From positions 18,131,199 through 18,195,198 of the forward strand of contig NC_083654.1 of NCBI RefSeq assembly GCF_963576545.1: a stretch of DNA of 64,000 nucleotides, in the 5' to 3' direction. Below, in pieces: positions 37,356 through 50,242 of this stretch. The translations under genes and the position numbers were made by a program. This DNA is from Limanda limanda (Eukaryota > Chordata > Actinopteri > Pleuronectiformes > Pleuronectidae). The notes beneath the pieces were generated by a model that was not told where the DNA came from, did not search any database, and worked only from the letters and a program-made list of their open reading frames with translations. Within the stretch, counting starts at the first letter, position 1. Each line of letters begins with the position of its first letter.

Positions 37356-37865
37356 TCTGCTCAGGTATAGCATGTCAATCTGCGGCCCATTAGCAGGTGA
37401 TGCCAGCCGGGTATTTTCAAAGCATCATCTGAGCCACGCCGGTCATTTCTCTTTGGAATAATTGACAGTGCGTGTTTTTTCCGGTTCCCCTTCATCCTTC
37501 TCCCTCTCCTCTGCGTCACCTGCACGGTTCCTCCCCTTCTTTTGTTCTGTTTTTCCCTTCCATCCACCTTCTATCTCTCTGGCCTTTTGCGTCTTCTTTC
37601 ATACATTCCTCGCCTACCGCTCTATCTGGCCTCTCCCTTCCATCACTCTTCTTCTCCCAAGGCTGTGAATTGTGAAGGTTGCAGCCGGTACATATAGGCA
37701 CTTATGTAAGCGAGGAGATAAAGAGAGGAGCATTCTGAAAGCAGTTGGTGTGAGACATCCTCGGAGAGGCGATGCATCTCTCAGCGTGTTTACTTCTTCG
37801 GGACAGTTTCTAACAGCACAGCTGCTGCTTGATGATGCAAGCAGACAGGGGAGGAAGAGCAGGGA

Positions 37866-38824
37866 ACTGGGAGGACTGGGTGCAGGAGGACTGGGAGGAC
37901 TGGGTGCAGGAGGCCGGGAGGACTTGGTGCAGGAGACTGGGAGGACTGGGTGCAGGAGGATGGGAGGACTGGGTGCAGGAGACTGGGAGGACTGGGTGCA
38001 GGAGGCTGGGAGGACTGGGTGCAGGAGGATGGGAGGACTGGGTGCAGGAGACTGGGAGGACTGGGTGCAGGAGACTGGGAGGACTGGGTGCAGGAGGATG
38101 GGAGGACTGGGTGCAGGAGACTGGGAGGACTGGGTGCAGGAGGACTGGGAGGACTGGATGCAGGAGGACTGGGTGCAGGAGACTGGGAGGACTGGGTGCA
38201 GGAGACTGGGAGGACTGGGTGCAGGAGACTGGGAGGACTGGGTGCAGGAGACTGGGAGGACTGGGTGCAGGAGACTGGGAGGACTGGGTGCAGGAGGATG
38301 GGAGGACTGGGTGCAGGAGGATTGGAGGACTGGGTGCAGGAGGATGGGAGGACTGGGTGCAGGAGGACTGGGTGCAGGAGACTGGGAGGACTGGGTGCAG
38401 GAGGATTGGAGGACTGGGTGCAGGAGGCTGGGAGGACTGGGTGCAGGAGGACTGGGTGCAGGAGACTGGGAGGACTGGGTGCAGGAGGATTGGAGGACTG
38501 GGTGCAGGAGGATGGGAGGACTGGGTGCAGGAGGACTGGGTGCAGGAGACTGGGAGGACTGGGTGCAGGAGGATTGGAGGACTGGGTGCAGGAGGCTGGG
38601 AGGACTGGGTGCAGGAGGCTGGGAGGACTGGGTGCAGGAGGACTGGGTGCAGGAGACTGGGAGGACTGGGTGCAGGAGGATTGGAGGACTGGGTGCAGGA
38701 GGATGGGAGGACTGGGTGCAGGAGGACTGGGTGCAGGAGACTGGGAGGACTGGGTGCAGGAGGATGGGAGGACTGGGTGCAGGAGGCTGGGAGGACTGGG
38801 TGCAGGAGGCTGGGTGCAGGAGGC
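37866..38824. repeat. 23-bp G-rich minisatellite with an 84-bp higher-order unit
   Basis: About 960 bases built on the unit actgggaggactgggtgcag + gag (23 bases), with variants at one position (act, at, ct, att) and a 15-base short form. In the right half four sub-units (23+23+15+23) make an 84-base higher-order repeat starting at 38317, 38401, 38485, 38569 (this one extended by 23) and 38676. Because 23 is not a multiple of three, every frame on both strands stays open; the 309-427 codon frames here are artefacts. Confidence 0.97.
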
Positions 38825-38827
38825 TAA

Positions 38828-39336
38828 AGGCCGGCGCATGCTTCTGCGTCGTCAGGGCCCCGCAGGCACGCAGCTGTAACGCAGGACTCGTTCTCATTCA
38901 TGGTTTCCAACCGTTGCGCGGGTTGCCATGCAATTCCCCGCCAGAACACTAGGCGGAGTAATGTTTTTTGTCGAAGTCAGCACTTCTTCGTGTGTGGCAC
39001 GAAGAAGAGCGATTTATATACATCGCCACGGCAGCTCCTCAGAGCCTTTTTCTGGCGGTTAGTGACGGGTTATACTAGTGGACATAGCGTCGGATCTCTT
39101 CTGCCAAGTTCTCTTCTATCTGGTCCATATTCGTTCTTCTAAATCTTCCGTGGTTTCCGGGCATGAACCGGAAATGCGACTCCGGAAATGATGTAGTCAG
39201 CAGACCAATCACAGCCCTCGCGGCCGGGTGACGCTTGCGGGGCTTTGCCGTCTAGTTAGAAAAATTGGCCGACGCACGTAAGGACGTACGGAGGGCCGTG
39301 AGGGGCCCGGGAAAACGCAGAAGCATGCGCCGGCCT
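38828..39336. mobile_element. PIF/Harbinger-like MITE, copy 1
   Basis: 509 bases. The ends aggccggcgcatgcttctgc and its inverse are flanked by a 3-base TAA duplication (38825-38827, 39337-39339). A 3-base TWA target and non-coding interior fit a PIF/Harbinger MITE. It abuts the minisatellite directly. Confidence 0.8.
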
Positions 39337-39339
39337 TAA

Positions 39340-39599
39340 GGCTTCCTGTTAAATCAGCTCCAGGAGATGGAGAGATTTGAGTGGACGATGGAGAGCCTTG
39401 AATACTGAGCAGGCTCAGGTGAGGCTCCACAGAGAGAGAGAGCTGGAACAGAGCGAGGTTGTTACACTGCACAAAAATACTCCTGCTCCTCTCAATAGTC
39501 ACAATACCTCCTCCCCCCCCCCCCCCTTTCTGGAACAACTCTGTGATGAGGCACAATACATTATCCTGAGGAATCAAATTCAATCACCCCTCCCCGGCC

Positions 39600-39630
<31 letters not shown>

Positions 39631-41414
39631 TTGCTTCCCTTCAGTGCAGTGCAGCATCTGGCCCGGGCCACTAATGAATGCCGCCTCATGCCATCTCCTA
39701 ATGGAATTGCCTTGTCTTGGAGTTCACTGCTGTGACACCGGCTCAGCGGCGGCAGAGAGATTACTGGAAAGATTAAAAGACAGAATAAAACCGAGCGACT
39801 GCGTGTGACAGGCAGCCAGGCGCCAATATCACACATTAGATAATTGGCGTAAAAAGGGACAAAAAAGGGAATCGTCCCCCTTGTTTTTCGCTGGGTGTAT
39901 TCCTCTGGGGGTCTGGTGACGGTGGGCAGCGGACCCCCGCCTGGCGAGCTGCTTCCACCTCTGCAGTGTAAACTGTTTGAAGAGGCTGGAACAAAGCCTG
40001 CGTGGCGCTCGTCACGTCTGTGTGAAAACGTTGCGTCTGTGGACCCAGTGATGAGCGTAAATCCAATTGCATGGATAACAATTCGTCACGCAGCTGGTTG
40101 GATTTGGGGACGATGCAGCGTCGACACACACACACACACACACAATCAGTCACAAACACACACACACACTTTCTTCCCCACTCCATAACAAACACCCTCT
40201 CACTCCACTACACGCGTTATCTCCCTCTCTCTCTCTCTCATTGTGCCATCTCTCCCTCCTCCTCCTTTATTTTCCCCCCCACTTTGCTTCGCTCGGCACT
40301 ATCTCTCCGGCCATCTCCGATCCTCACTTATCTCTGCCTCCATCTCCTCCTCCTCCTCTCTCAGAGCGGCCCGGCGAAGGGCTTGTGCCCCTTCATAATT
40401 CATGGAGTTGTTCTTATGGCTCAGGCAGCCATGTCGGATGTGAATCTGTGCGCCTCAAAGGCTCAGTCAGAGGGTTAGTGCTCGGGCCGCTGTGCTCAGG
40501 TACCGTACCAGACTGCATCAACACGCTCAATCACACACGGGGTCACGTGGCGTATGCAGATTCTTCGGCTTTTGTTTCGACGTGCACACACAACATCACC
40601 GTGCAGGGAAATCAATTTGTGTTGTTTTTATGATGCCGAAAACCCCTGCAGGGCTCAAATTGAATATCAGATAAAGATATGATGCTGTGATGATTTCAAC
40701 CAATCAAACTTTATTCATTCAACACTTTTCAAACTCGTAAAAATACAAATCAAACTTTGATGTTTGTATTTAGAGACCGATGGAAAGGGGAACAATAAAA
40801 TAAAAGTTGATGTAAGATAATAATATAAATATGAAGTACTGCATAAAATAAATTATACTAAGATAGTAAAAGGTCAATAAAGTTAAACACAGGAAAATAA
40901 ATAATAAGGATCAACTCTAAAATGTTACTAAAAGATTTGAATGTGTGGCGTTATTGTTTTCTCAGTTTTATTAGGTCATAAAAACTGTAATTAGAATAAA
41001 GAATACGAGTCTGAATGTATTTCGAACATATAAAGAGTTTGACGATTCATCTGAGTTTTGCTTGTTCCACATCTGATTGTATTTTCATGCTTTTTATATA
41101 TTGTGATCTGCATAATGTGTTGTTCTTTTGTGAATCAAATATATAATACATGAGAGTCAAACAAAGCCACATAAGCACTGAACATCTGTGTAGTTACCAA
41201 AGTGGCCCACATACTGTTATAAAGAAAAAAAAATAGACAGATTGCTCACATAATGAAACATCACGAAGCACATGCTGCTCTCGAGGTAAAATTATGGATT
41301 TGATTGGTCACCTGGGGCGGGTTTGGTTCTCGTCATTTCAAACGTGGCAAGAAAACAACGGTTGAGTCTCTGCTCGACAGGCAACTGAATCTGTATGTGC
41401 ATGTAAGATGTACA

Positions 41415-41415
<1 letters not shown>
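39340..41415. other. presumed intron 1, no exon seen
   Basis: CA tracts at 39600-39627 and 40127-40172. An AT-rich segment (40700-41260) begins ctttattcattcaacacttt, resembling the 3' end of a fish retroelement on the minus strand (weak). No conserved coding pattern. Confidence 0.5.

Positions 41416-41483
<68 letters not shown>
41416..41483. repeat. (CA)n microsatellite
   Basis: About 34 uninterrupted CA units. Confidence 0.96.
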
Positions 41484-41484
<1 letters not shown>

Positions 41485-41654
41485 TTGCCTGTGCACGATC
41501 CCATTAAATACACAGGTCCCTCCACTGCTAAGCACTCACAGCTGGGCTTTTCTTTCTCCACGCCGCCAGCCCAGATGAGTGACAGCTTTATGGACACAAA
41601 AAAACACACTCACAGAAGCGCATACACTTAACACACACACTCTCACACCAACGA

Positions 41655-41655
<1 letters not shown>

Positions 41656-41699
<44 letters not shown>
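41656..41699. repeat. (CA)n microsatellite
   Basis: About 22 CA units, 170 bases from the previous array. Confidence 0.95.
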
Positions 41700-41703
<4 letters not shown>

Positions 41704-42835
41704 GAACCCACGCCAACAGAATGAAAAGGAGACTCGTTAGCTGCTTTAATCGATGTTAATCACTGCAGGCTCGCCTCACTGTCAAGACTGAGACAACGTC
41801 TGTCTGAGGAAGAAGGGAAGGGAAAGAAAGAGAGAGGGGGGGGGGGGGGGCTCACACACAGGCTGGGAGGAGCCGGGCGGGGAGAGTGTAAAAATGTGAA
41901 AATGGTATCCAAAAATATACACTGCCCATGGAGCGGTGAACCCACTGCAGTTTTGATGTACTTTATCTTGTTTTTTCAAGGTCTGTTTCTCGGGCCCGGG
42001 CGGCGGAGCCTCGGTGGGAGACGTGGTCGGGCCGGGCCTCACGCCGACAGGGTTTAATTTCAGCCGAGGGGCCGGGAGGACGGGAGAGAGAGAGAGGGCG
42101 AGAGGGCGCGGAGAGGGAGGATGCAAAGAGGTATAGCTGGGCCGAGAGATAGAGAACGAGGATCGGGGGAAAGAGGAGATGAAGGAATATAGAGCAGGAG
42201 ATAAGAATTGAGTCGAATGGAGGATGGTGTGCCCGGGCATGCAGATAGTGGAGAGGTGAAATGCTTTAAGCGAAGGCAGAAGAAAGGGATGCAGGAGCAA
42301 AAGAGGGAAAATTGAAAGATGAGAGGAGAGATTGTTAAGAAAAGATGTGTAGTGCGTAAATAACTGGTGACAAAGGGAAGGAATCCGCTGAAAGCGCCGT
42401 GAATGTGGAGAATGAAAAAAGAGGAAAACAGTGTTTTGAAGTTGTAACGGGGACCGGGGGGGGGGGACCAAGGTGAAGAGAGAGGAGGGAGAGAGGGAGG
42501 GAGGGAGGGAGGCGGCAGATTGGGGGCAGAAAGCAACAGACAGATAGTGTTTATCAATATGTAATACAAATGTGGGTGTTACGAAATGGGCTTTGGCCTT
42601 CACGGGTTTAACCAAAACTTTCGTGCAAAGCTGAGGCGGCGTGCAGGCGGCCGGCGGGAGCACGGGAGGAATAGTAATGTCTGCGAGCGGCGATTAGAAT
42701 TTCAGATAGAGAGACGAGCGAGCTGCTTTGCCATGAATCCCGGGCCTAATGCGGCCGGCCTGTGTAGCCAGGCATTCAGGAGCGCTGCCTGTGACCTTAC
42801 AGGCGGAGAGATAGAAGAGTCTAACTGCCCTATGT

Positions 42836-42840
<5 letters not shown>

Positions 42841-42901
<61 letters not shown>
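42841..42901. repeat. (TG)n microsatellite
   Basis: About 30 uninterrupted TG units. Confidence 0.96.
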
Positions 42902-43073
42902 ATTCATATGGACTGAAGCGTGACAGAGAAAGACGATGTGACCGTATTAAAAATGCAAAAATCTAACCGTAAACACACGCTGCTCAGAGTGGTAAAGCAA
43001 ACCCAGGGTTAATTGACCTCGTGCAAACACACACACTTCACATCATATTAAGCCCAAAGAGACAGAGACAAAC

Positions 43074-43078
<5 letters not shown>

Positions 43079-43119
<41 letters not shown>
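43079..43119. repeat. (CA)n microsatellite
   Basis: About 20 CA units. Confidence 0.95.
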
Positions 43120-43123
<4 letters not shown>

Positions 43124-43872
43124 TTGCCATGCTGTTTCTGTGAAGTGTGTCCGTCTGTCTGAAATTGACGGCTGTCAGAACGGACGGAGCAGCGGGAGGA
43201 GGAGGAGAGGGAGGGAGGGAGAGGTGAGCGTAGTCAGGGTAGCGATGACAGGAAGGAGCAGATGGAGGGGCAGAGATCAGGAGAGGAGGACGAGAGAGAG
43301 GGAGGAGAATGAAAGAAAGACAAAAGAAGAGGAAGAAGACAGGGGTAGAGAAAGAGAGAGGGAGGGAGGAGAATGAAAGTAAGACAAAAGAAAAGGAAGA
43401 AGACAGGGGGTGGAGAGATGGAGAGAGAGATAAGAGGAGGATAACCCCTTCCCTCCCTGCCTCCCCCACCCCCCCCTGTCAGTCTTTATGATCGTCTACT
43501 CCTCCTCTCCTCTCTCTATCAGCGACTCGCTAACCTTCAGCACGAGACCCAGGTGGAGATGATGAATTGAGACGGAGAGCAGAGAAAGGACGGAGATTAG
43601 CAAACATGGGGCAGATGATGAAAAATGACAAACGGAGAAAGGGTGAGAGGGGAAGGAAGGGGTGAGAGAGAGAGAGAGAGAGAGGGGAAGAAGGGGGGGA
43701 GAAGTTCCAGGAGGAGAAAGTGAAAAGTGGATGGAGGAAAGGTGACATTGGGGGGAGGAGGAGGAGGAGGAGGAGGAGTGCGGAGGAGAACAAGCCGCTG
43801 GCTTTTAGCTGGAGGACGGCCACAGGATGACATTAGAGGAACGCACTTTGGCTGCTCCTGCTGGGAGGTTCG

Positions 43873-43873
<1 letters not shown>

Positions 43874-43930
<57 letters not shown>
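43874..43930. repeat. (CA)n microsatellite
   Basis: About 28 CA units. Confidence 0.95.
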
Positions 43931-43934
<4 letters not shown>

Positions 43935-44020
43935 GCACCCACAACCACACACTCAAGTGCGTAAGCGCTCACAAACACACAAGGACGGGCGGATAAACAG
44001 ACACATGGATGGACAGCTCT

Positions 44021-44022
<2 letters not shown>

Positions 44023-44069
<47 letters not shown>
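44023..44069. repeat. (CA)n microsatellite
   Basis: About 23 CA units, 90 bases from the previous array. Confidence 0.95.
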
Positions 44070-44072
<3 letters not shown>

Positions 44073-44675
44073 AAAAATAAGCGGCTAACTGGTGCTGCAT
44101 ACTTATGCCTCCTAACCAGTGGGGAGGCCGCCCCACCCCACCCCACCTCCCCTCCACCTCCACCTCCCGTCTAGTTTGTGCTCTGGCCTGATAACCTTCA
44201 TGGCAACTGGGCTGAACACACAACACTCGGGGTGGCGGCTCTGCCTACCTGCAAAAACAATGATAACTTCCTCCTCTGGGGGGGTGTGGTGGTGGTGGTG
44301 GTGGTGGTAGTGGGGGGGCAGTCCGTAAAAATACTGATACAATTATTCACGCCCAAACATTTTTTACGTTTTGTAAATGTTGTAACTTCAGCCAAATTGA
44401 CAGATTATCGCAGTGAAACAGATCCGTGGCTCAGTGTTCATTTTAACGACGAGCAGGATATTACCGATCACCTGTGTTGGAAAGATTAATCAGCTCGCTT
44501 GCATGTTTGACTGATCCTGGCCTTTAATTAAATATCAGGTGTGGGCCAGTCACGATTTATACAATAAAATATGGACTATAAAACCTGCCGTGACATTTAT
44601 TTCATATTTATTCATTCATTTAGTCTTTTAATACGTTTTGTGAATTTACTCTTCATTTAAAAGCAGTGACGTCTC

Positions 44676-45337
44676 TAGGGACGAGAATCGGCAGGGACCT
44701 CCCGATACGATACTATCACGATACTTAGGTGGTGATACGATATGTATTGCGATTCTGTAAGTATTGCGATTCGATATTACGATTTCCTGCGATTTCTTTT
44801 GGTTATTTTTTTTTTTTTAAATACTGGACCATGGAAAAAAGTTGAATCATACCTTCAAATACAACACAGTCAAATTCACTTAGAACTTTACAAGTTTTAT
44901 TTAAAATATGAACATTAACTTAATGACTGATGACTGCCGGGCAGCCAATAGAGAAATGAAATAAGATGTGCCCTATTATTGTATAGCCCCTGTCAACTGC
45001 ACACAAACTGACAGATTAAGAAATTTATGCCACCTAGGCTTCTTTTAAACAATAAATAAAAGGTAAATTAAATAGAATGAATAAAAGTTTACTTAGAATA
45101 TAAACTTTGAAATAAACAAAAAGTAGGCTTTGCTTCATTGTTGTTTGCATGTAGGCGATGCAATGCCAGTGCTTGGGTATGTTTAGATTCTTGTGCAAAA
45201 ACAAGAGCTGGTCAACATGCTCCCTCCATATATCCCCCCCGTATAAACCAATAAATAAGTTTAAAAAAAAATTAAAAATCGATTTTGGAGGCAGCATGGC
45301 GATTTAAAATCGTCATACACAAGAATCGCGATTCCTA
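44676..45337. mobile_element. hAT-type non-autonomous element, family 3 (tagggacgagaatcg end)
   Basis: 662 bases between a perfect 8-base duplication gacgtctc (44668-44675 and 45338-45345). Ends are tagggacgagaatcg and cgcgattccta, with many internal gatacgatac and gcgattc repeats near the left end and aaaatcgatt near the right. The AT-rich interior has no zinc-finger or transposase frame. The hAT assignment rests on the 8-base duplication and TA-starting ends. Confidence 0.85.
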
Positions 45338-45345
45338 GACGTCTC

Positions 45346-48300
45346 TGGTTCTGTAGATTTCATTAGTGAATGTTTGTAAAGTCTTCTCCACTTGAATAAA
45401 AGTTTTGTGCTCATTCCACACTTGGATCACAGGAAGAGTTAGAATCATATTCAACCACAGAAAGTGTTTAAACCCCTTGAATTGAGAATGAACGAGAAAC
45501 AACTTATCAACTGATTCAATTTGAATACAAGTGAAATGATATTGACTTCAATTACATTTGCACAGAGTATTTTCCCTTGTACACAACCTCAGTGTGTCAA
45601 CAATATTAGCTGTTGTTCCGTTGTCGTTGGAACTCATAGAGAATAAGACGGCAGCCAAACTGAAATTAGTGCTGATTAATTGATTAGTCAACTTGGCAGA
45701 AAATTAATTGAAAACAATTGAGGTGATTGGAGTCGTTCATCAAACAAAGAGCCTGACAAGCTGAACCGGTGAATGTTTTACTAAGGACCTGCTACTTCTT
45801 CCTCTGTCTTACACGATTGAGAAATTGAATTGGTTCGGAAAATAACAACAATAGATTCATATCATAGTTCATAATATTGAATAGGGTAATATATAAATAA
45901 AATGAGCATTAGTTGCAGGCTGAAATCCAATCAGTTATCATTCAAACCTTGAAATATGAACTCAAATAACAGGATATGAACATGTGGGTTTCAAGAATAA
46001 AAGACCATGTGCAACAACAGCGTTCTGGAAGACGAGTACAACCTGTGCTGGTGGAGCGATGGTGTTGCAAGGGCGGCCGAGGGAGGAAAAACAAACTAAT
46101 GAAAGGCTGACTCATTCACTGATGAAAGGAGCATAACACCCCTTCTCTGAATTGCCCCCATTTTCACATCAGCCACACACACACACACACACACACACAC
46201 GTATCCCTCCGACACCCATTGTCGTCATGCGTTTCCCATTAAGGCTCATTTATGTTGCATTTCAGGACATAAATAAACACGTCTGTTTTGAAGGATGCAC
46301 GTCATTGTCATCATGCTTCCATACGTCCTTTGTGTTTTCCATGGTTGTTAGGCTTTACATCCCCTGACGACAACTAACAAGGAAATGGTGGAGGAGTTTA
46401 TAATTCTTTTTTTTTTTTACAATTTTCAGATACATAACAAAGTGTTGACAATACATAATACAAATTTACAAACAAAAACAAAACAAAACATAGGGTAAAA
46501 TAACACACCAAAAACAAACAACAAAAATAAAAACAAGCTGCCAGACAGATTATTCAATTACATATATGGTCTTTCGGGAATGTTCTCACAATAGCCCTAT
46601 TTAAAATATAGGACCAGGTAAAACGAATAAGTGAACAGAGCAATATACTACATCAACTAATGTAGCCAGGTAGGTCAGGGTTGTTGTGGAGTTAAAGATA
46701 TATCGCACTGCGCCAAAGCAGGTATAATATGTTTTCTAATAACCTCGTCAAGTCTCTCCTCCAAAAGTTCTGCCCATTTTTGCCGATTTCCTCCACGTGT
46801 TCTACGGTCGTCTCGGTGGAACTATCGCCTACACTGCCCCCTGCAGTTTGCGGTGGTATTGCCTTGCTTCTTCTGTTTTGTTCATATTCATAAACATTCA
46901 GGAGATGCACACAATGACGGAGAAAATGAATCATAAATCAGCTTTAACCTGTCTCACCTCTTATCTTAATTATAAGCTACACATAACCCTGAAATCAAGT
47001 CTGGAATCCACACAATGCACACAGCCCCACGACAAACACACAGAACGACTCAGCGCCCTTTACCTCTCCCTCAGAGCGAAGCATAAATGAGTGGAGTGAC
47101 AGACACAGAGAGCCGATGGGCCCAGTCCCCAGAGAGGGGAAACGCACTCATCCGTACTGATCTTAAAACAACAACCTCCCTCCTCCCCTCTCCCCCTCTC
47201 CAGCTTCATCTCTCCATCCGTCCCTTCTCACCCTGACTCTCTCCACCTCCCTCTGGCCTCTCCCCCCCCCTGTAGCCTCCTCACGTATATCTCACAAGCC
47301 TCCTCTTCACTTCCTCATCCCACGTTCCTTTCCATCGGCCACTCCTTATGCGTCGTCCCTTTTCCGTTTGAGTGTTTTTGTTGTTGTGATTGCTCGCTAG
47401 TTGCTCGCTGTTTGTTCCTGTTCTCTCTAATGCTGCATCCCGACATCAGGTCCCGGCTCCTCATCAGTAAACGCTGCTCGTTCAAACATTCATCTCCCGC
47501 TCTCCTTCATTTGATCACATTTTCATGTCGCACTTAATGTCTCATAAATATCCAAGCTGCGTCTCTGACCCTCTTCTGGTTTCTAGTACAATCCCCTTCT
47601 CTTTTCTGCCCTCTCATATTTCCTTTACCTTCTCCAGTCTTTACTAGAGCCGAGCGGCTGAAAGAAAATGGCATATTTCCATGCAGATTATAAATCAAAC
47701 ACTGTGTCTGTGGTTTATGTAAAATGACAAAAGTCGATTTTCATTTCACTAGTGCAGATATTTTTTGGTATATATATTTTATCTTGTCTTTGAAAGAAAA
47801 AAATCTCCATCCACCAGACGTTTGGTTCACAAAATATGTCAAATATTTGCATTGGTGTGGACACGGCATTAAATCTAACTTTATTTACTTTATTTTAAGG
47901 ATACTGAATCTTGTATGTCATCACCCTACATGAATATAATCAGGTAAAATGAGCAAAATGAAGTTGAAAGCTCAGAGAACTTCTATGCGGACGATGAACC
48001 CTTATATTTTCATACTGGTTGAGCTCAAACCCTGATTTGATGAGATAACAATTTATGCCACATTTACTAACTCCACCAAGGAGACTGGTGGAAAATATTC
48101 ATGAATATTTTAAATTATTCATCACTTTCTTAAACATTTTCATTGATTTCCGAGAAAACGTTGCAGAGATGTTGATGAAAAATGGAGATTATTAATTCAT
48201 AATCTTCATTGTGTCATTGTTTTACAAAGCTTCATTGAAATGAAAGGGACTGTGATCTGCTTTCTACCATTATACTTGACAAATGATGGCAGTTGTATAT

Positions 48301-49634
48301 GTGACATCAATGATTAATGTTCACATTTGTATCCTTATATTTAAATCTGGCGTTATCTGTATTATAATGAGAACGGACTTGGCCTGTTATCTTGGTATTA
48401 ATGTGAAGCTGCTCACACGTTGGGTCTGATGTTTTGAAATGAGCCTCGATGGTTTCAACTGTCATCGCCGGAGCGATAACTTCAGTCACCGACATGATGA
48501 ACTGCTTCACAGCCGTAAATCCTGGAGGTCAGCTTAAAATTATGCTATGATATGCTTTTACTGCACCACTTACAATAAACGTCTCCTGTATGAAATATAA
48601 ATGAGGTGGATCTTCAGTGTTGCTATGGCGATGCAGATTGAAATCCCCCTTTTGGATCGAGCAAAAACGATCAGAGGTCAAACAAATAGATAATTTAAAT
48701 TAAATTGTGCCACATTTACACCCACTGAACACCAGCAGCACCAATCATTCTTTCACTGTGGTGATTCATCCTGGAGAAAAAACTACTTTAGACCGTGAAC
48801 ACCAGCACCCAGCTAATCAGTCACACAGTCATCACCAAGAAATAGTTGTTAGTTGTTTGGTCAACTCTCTGAAAGTGAAAGTCAAGGAGCAGTAGTCGTC
48901 AGGGTTTGAGATGAATGTTTGTGAGTAGAACCTTCCCCTCGAAGACGCTTATTCAAAAGGGTTTAGGACTCAAATATCTTCAATTTAAAGCTATTACTTG
49001 TTGTTCAGCTCCTGCTCTACCTACTGTATCCTGCAATCATTCTTTTCTCCCTCTCTCTCTTTACCGCCTCCCTCACTCACGCTGCCCTATTCCACTCAAG
49101 AATCAATTTGGGACAGAGGTTCTCTGCCGGTGCCCTTAGCTTTCATTGTTTTTCCCGTCCACATATAAAATGGTGCGCAGGCAATCTGCACGAGCGCCCG
49201 GTTCCCGTCTCCACTCCCCAGCTGAGTGAGAGAGCTGCTCTCCGCTCCACGACACCGCTGAGACGCCGCTGACGCAGTCCAGCGTTTTGACAAATGAGCC
49301 AGCAAATTGACTTCTCCCAGCGTTCCCCACAACAAAGGCAAAACAAAACAAATCTCGCTTAACTAAATGCCGGATGAAATGGCGCAATAGAGCGCGCAGG
49401 CTATTACAAATGATTCCACTCGTGCACTCCATCTCTTTCTCTTAATCTCCTCTTCTTTTCTCTTCCTCTCTCTTCCTCTTTCTCTCTCGCCCTCCTTCCT
49501 TCCACACATTTATTTTTTCCTGTTTCCTCGTGGTTTTGTGCCCCAGACGCACATTGACCCACTCGCTCTGGACCCAGTTGGGGGCCTTGTTCCTCTGCAT
49601 CGCTCCACTGCACATGACTGACGTTCCCCTTACG
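45346..49634. other. presumed intron 1, no exon seen
   Basis: AT-rich unique sequence. It holds a CA tract at about 46174-46200 and a T run at 46409-46418 that starts a segment (to about 46.9 kb) suggestive of a 5'-truncated retroelement in reverse orientation (weak). It also has pyrimidine-rich DNA at 47170-47640 and 49420-49520. Confidence 0.5.
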
Positions 49635-49743
49635 GGAGGAGGAGGAGGAGGAGGAGGAGGAGGAGGAGGAGGAGGAGGAGGAGGAGGAGGAGGAGGAGGA
49701 GGAGGAGGAGGAGGAGGAGGAGGAGGAGGAGGAGGAGGAGGAG
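49635..49743. repeat. (GGA)n trinucleotide array
   Basis: About 36 perfect GGA units. Translated poly-Ser, poly-Gly and poly-Leu frames here are artefacts. Confidence 0.97.
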
Positions 49744-49760
49744 GGGAGAGAAAGGAGTAA

Positions 49761-50239
49761 AGGCCGGCGCATACTTCTGCAACGGCGTCTGCGGCTTTTC
49801 ACGCAGTTGTGACGCAGGACTCGTGTCATTCATGGTTTTCCAAGTGTTGCGCGTGTTACCATGCAATTCCCCGCCTGAACACTAGGTGGAGTAATGTTTT
49901 TGTCGAAGTCAGTTTAATTACATCACCACGGCGGCTCCTCAGAGCCTTTTTCTGGCGGACAAATCCGCCGGTAAGTGACGGGTTATACTAGTGGTCATAG
50001 TTTCGGATCTCTTCTGCCAAGTGCTCTTCTATTTGGTCCATATTCGTTCTTCTAAATCTTCCGTGGTTTCCGCCGGTATTATCGGGCATGAACCGGAAAT
50101 GCGACTCCGGAAATGATGTAGTTAGCAGACCAATCACGACGCACGTAAGCAAGTAAGAAGGGATACGTAAGTACCTAAGGGGCCCGGAAGAGCTCTTACG
50201 CTTCCCGGCCCGTGAAAACGCAGAAGCATGCGCCGGCGT
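49761..50239. mobile_element. PIF/Harbinger-like MITE, copy 2
   Basis: 479 bases, clearly related to 38828-39336 in the same orientation, with TAA duplications at 49758-49760 and 50240-50242. It differs by small indels. It lies 14 bases from the GGA array. Confidence 0.8.
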
Positions 50240-50242
50240 TAA

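Larger units (their letters stand above)
41700..44675. other. presumed intron 1, microsatellite-rich; no exon seen
   Basis: Purine-rich DNA at 41790-42540 and 43180-43790 produces long low-complexity reverse-strand frames. It holds four CA/TG arrays, annotated separately, and a GGT tract at 44287-44308. The 42590-42830 stretch is more complex but gave no recognisable protein. Confidence 0.55.

Noticed and set aside
37866..38824. Possible CRISPR-like array
   Set aside because: Units are head-to-tail with no unique spacers, and the host is a vertebrate; it is a minisatellite.
37614..38952. Long overlapping open frames (up to 427 codons) on both strands
   Set aside because: All come from a 23-base minisatellite. 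The unit is not a multiple of three and has no stop in any frame, so every frame stays open. The 23-residue peptide repeats have no protein-family character.
38900..39142. 80-codon frame with several Cys and Arg residues
   Set aside because: It lies inside the Harbinger-like MITE and a similar but broken frame occurs in the second copy, so it is not a host gene.
41782..42663. 293-codon reverse-strand frame
   Set aside because: Pro/Ser/Leu-rich translation of purine-rich low-complexity DNA; no domain, no splice or start context, and it lies within the presumed intron.
49404..49829. Poly-Ser, poly-Gly and poly-Leu frames
   Set aside because: Translations of the (GGA)n array.
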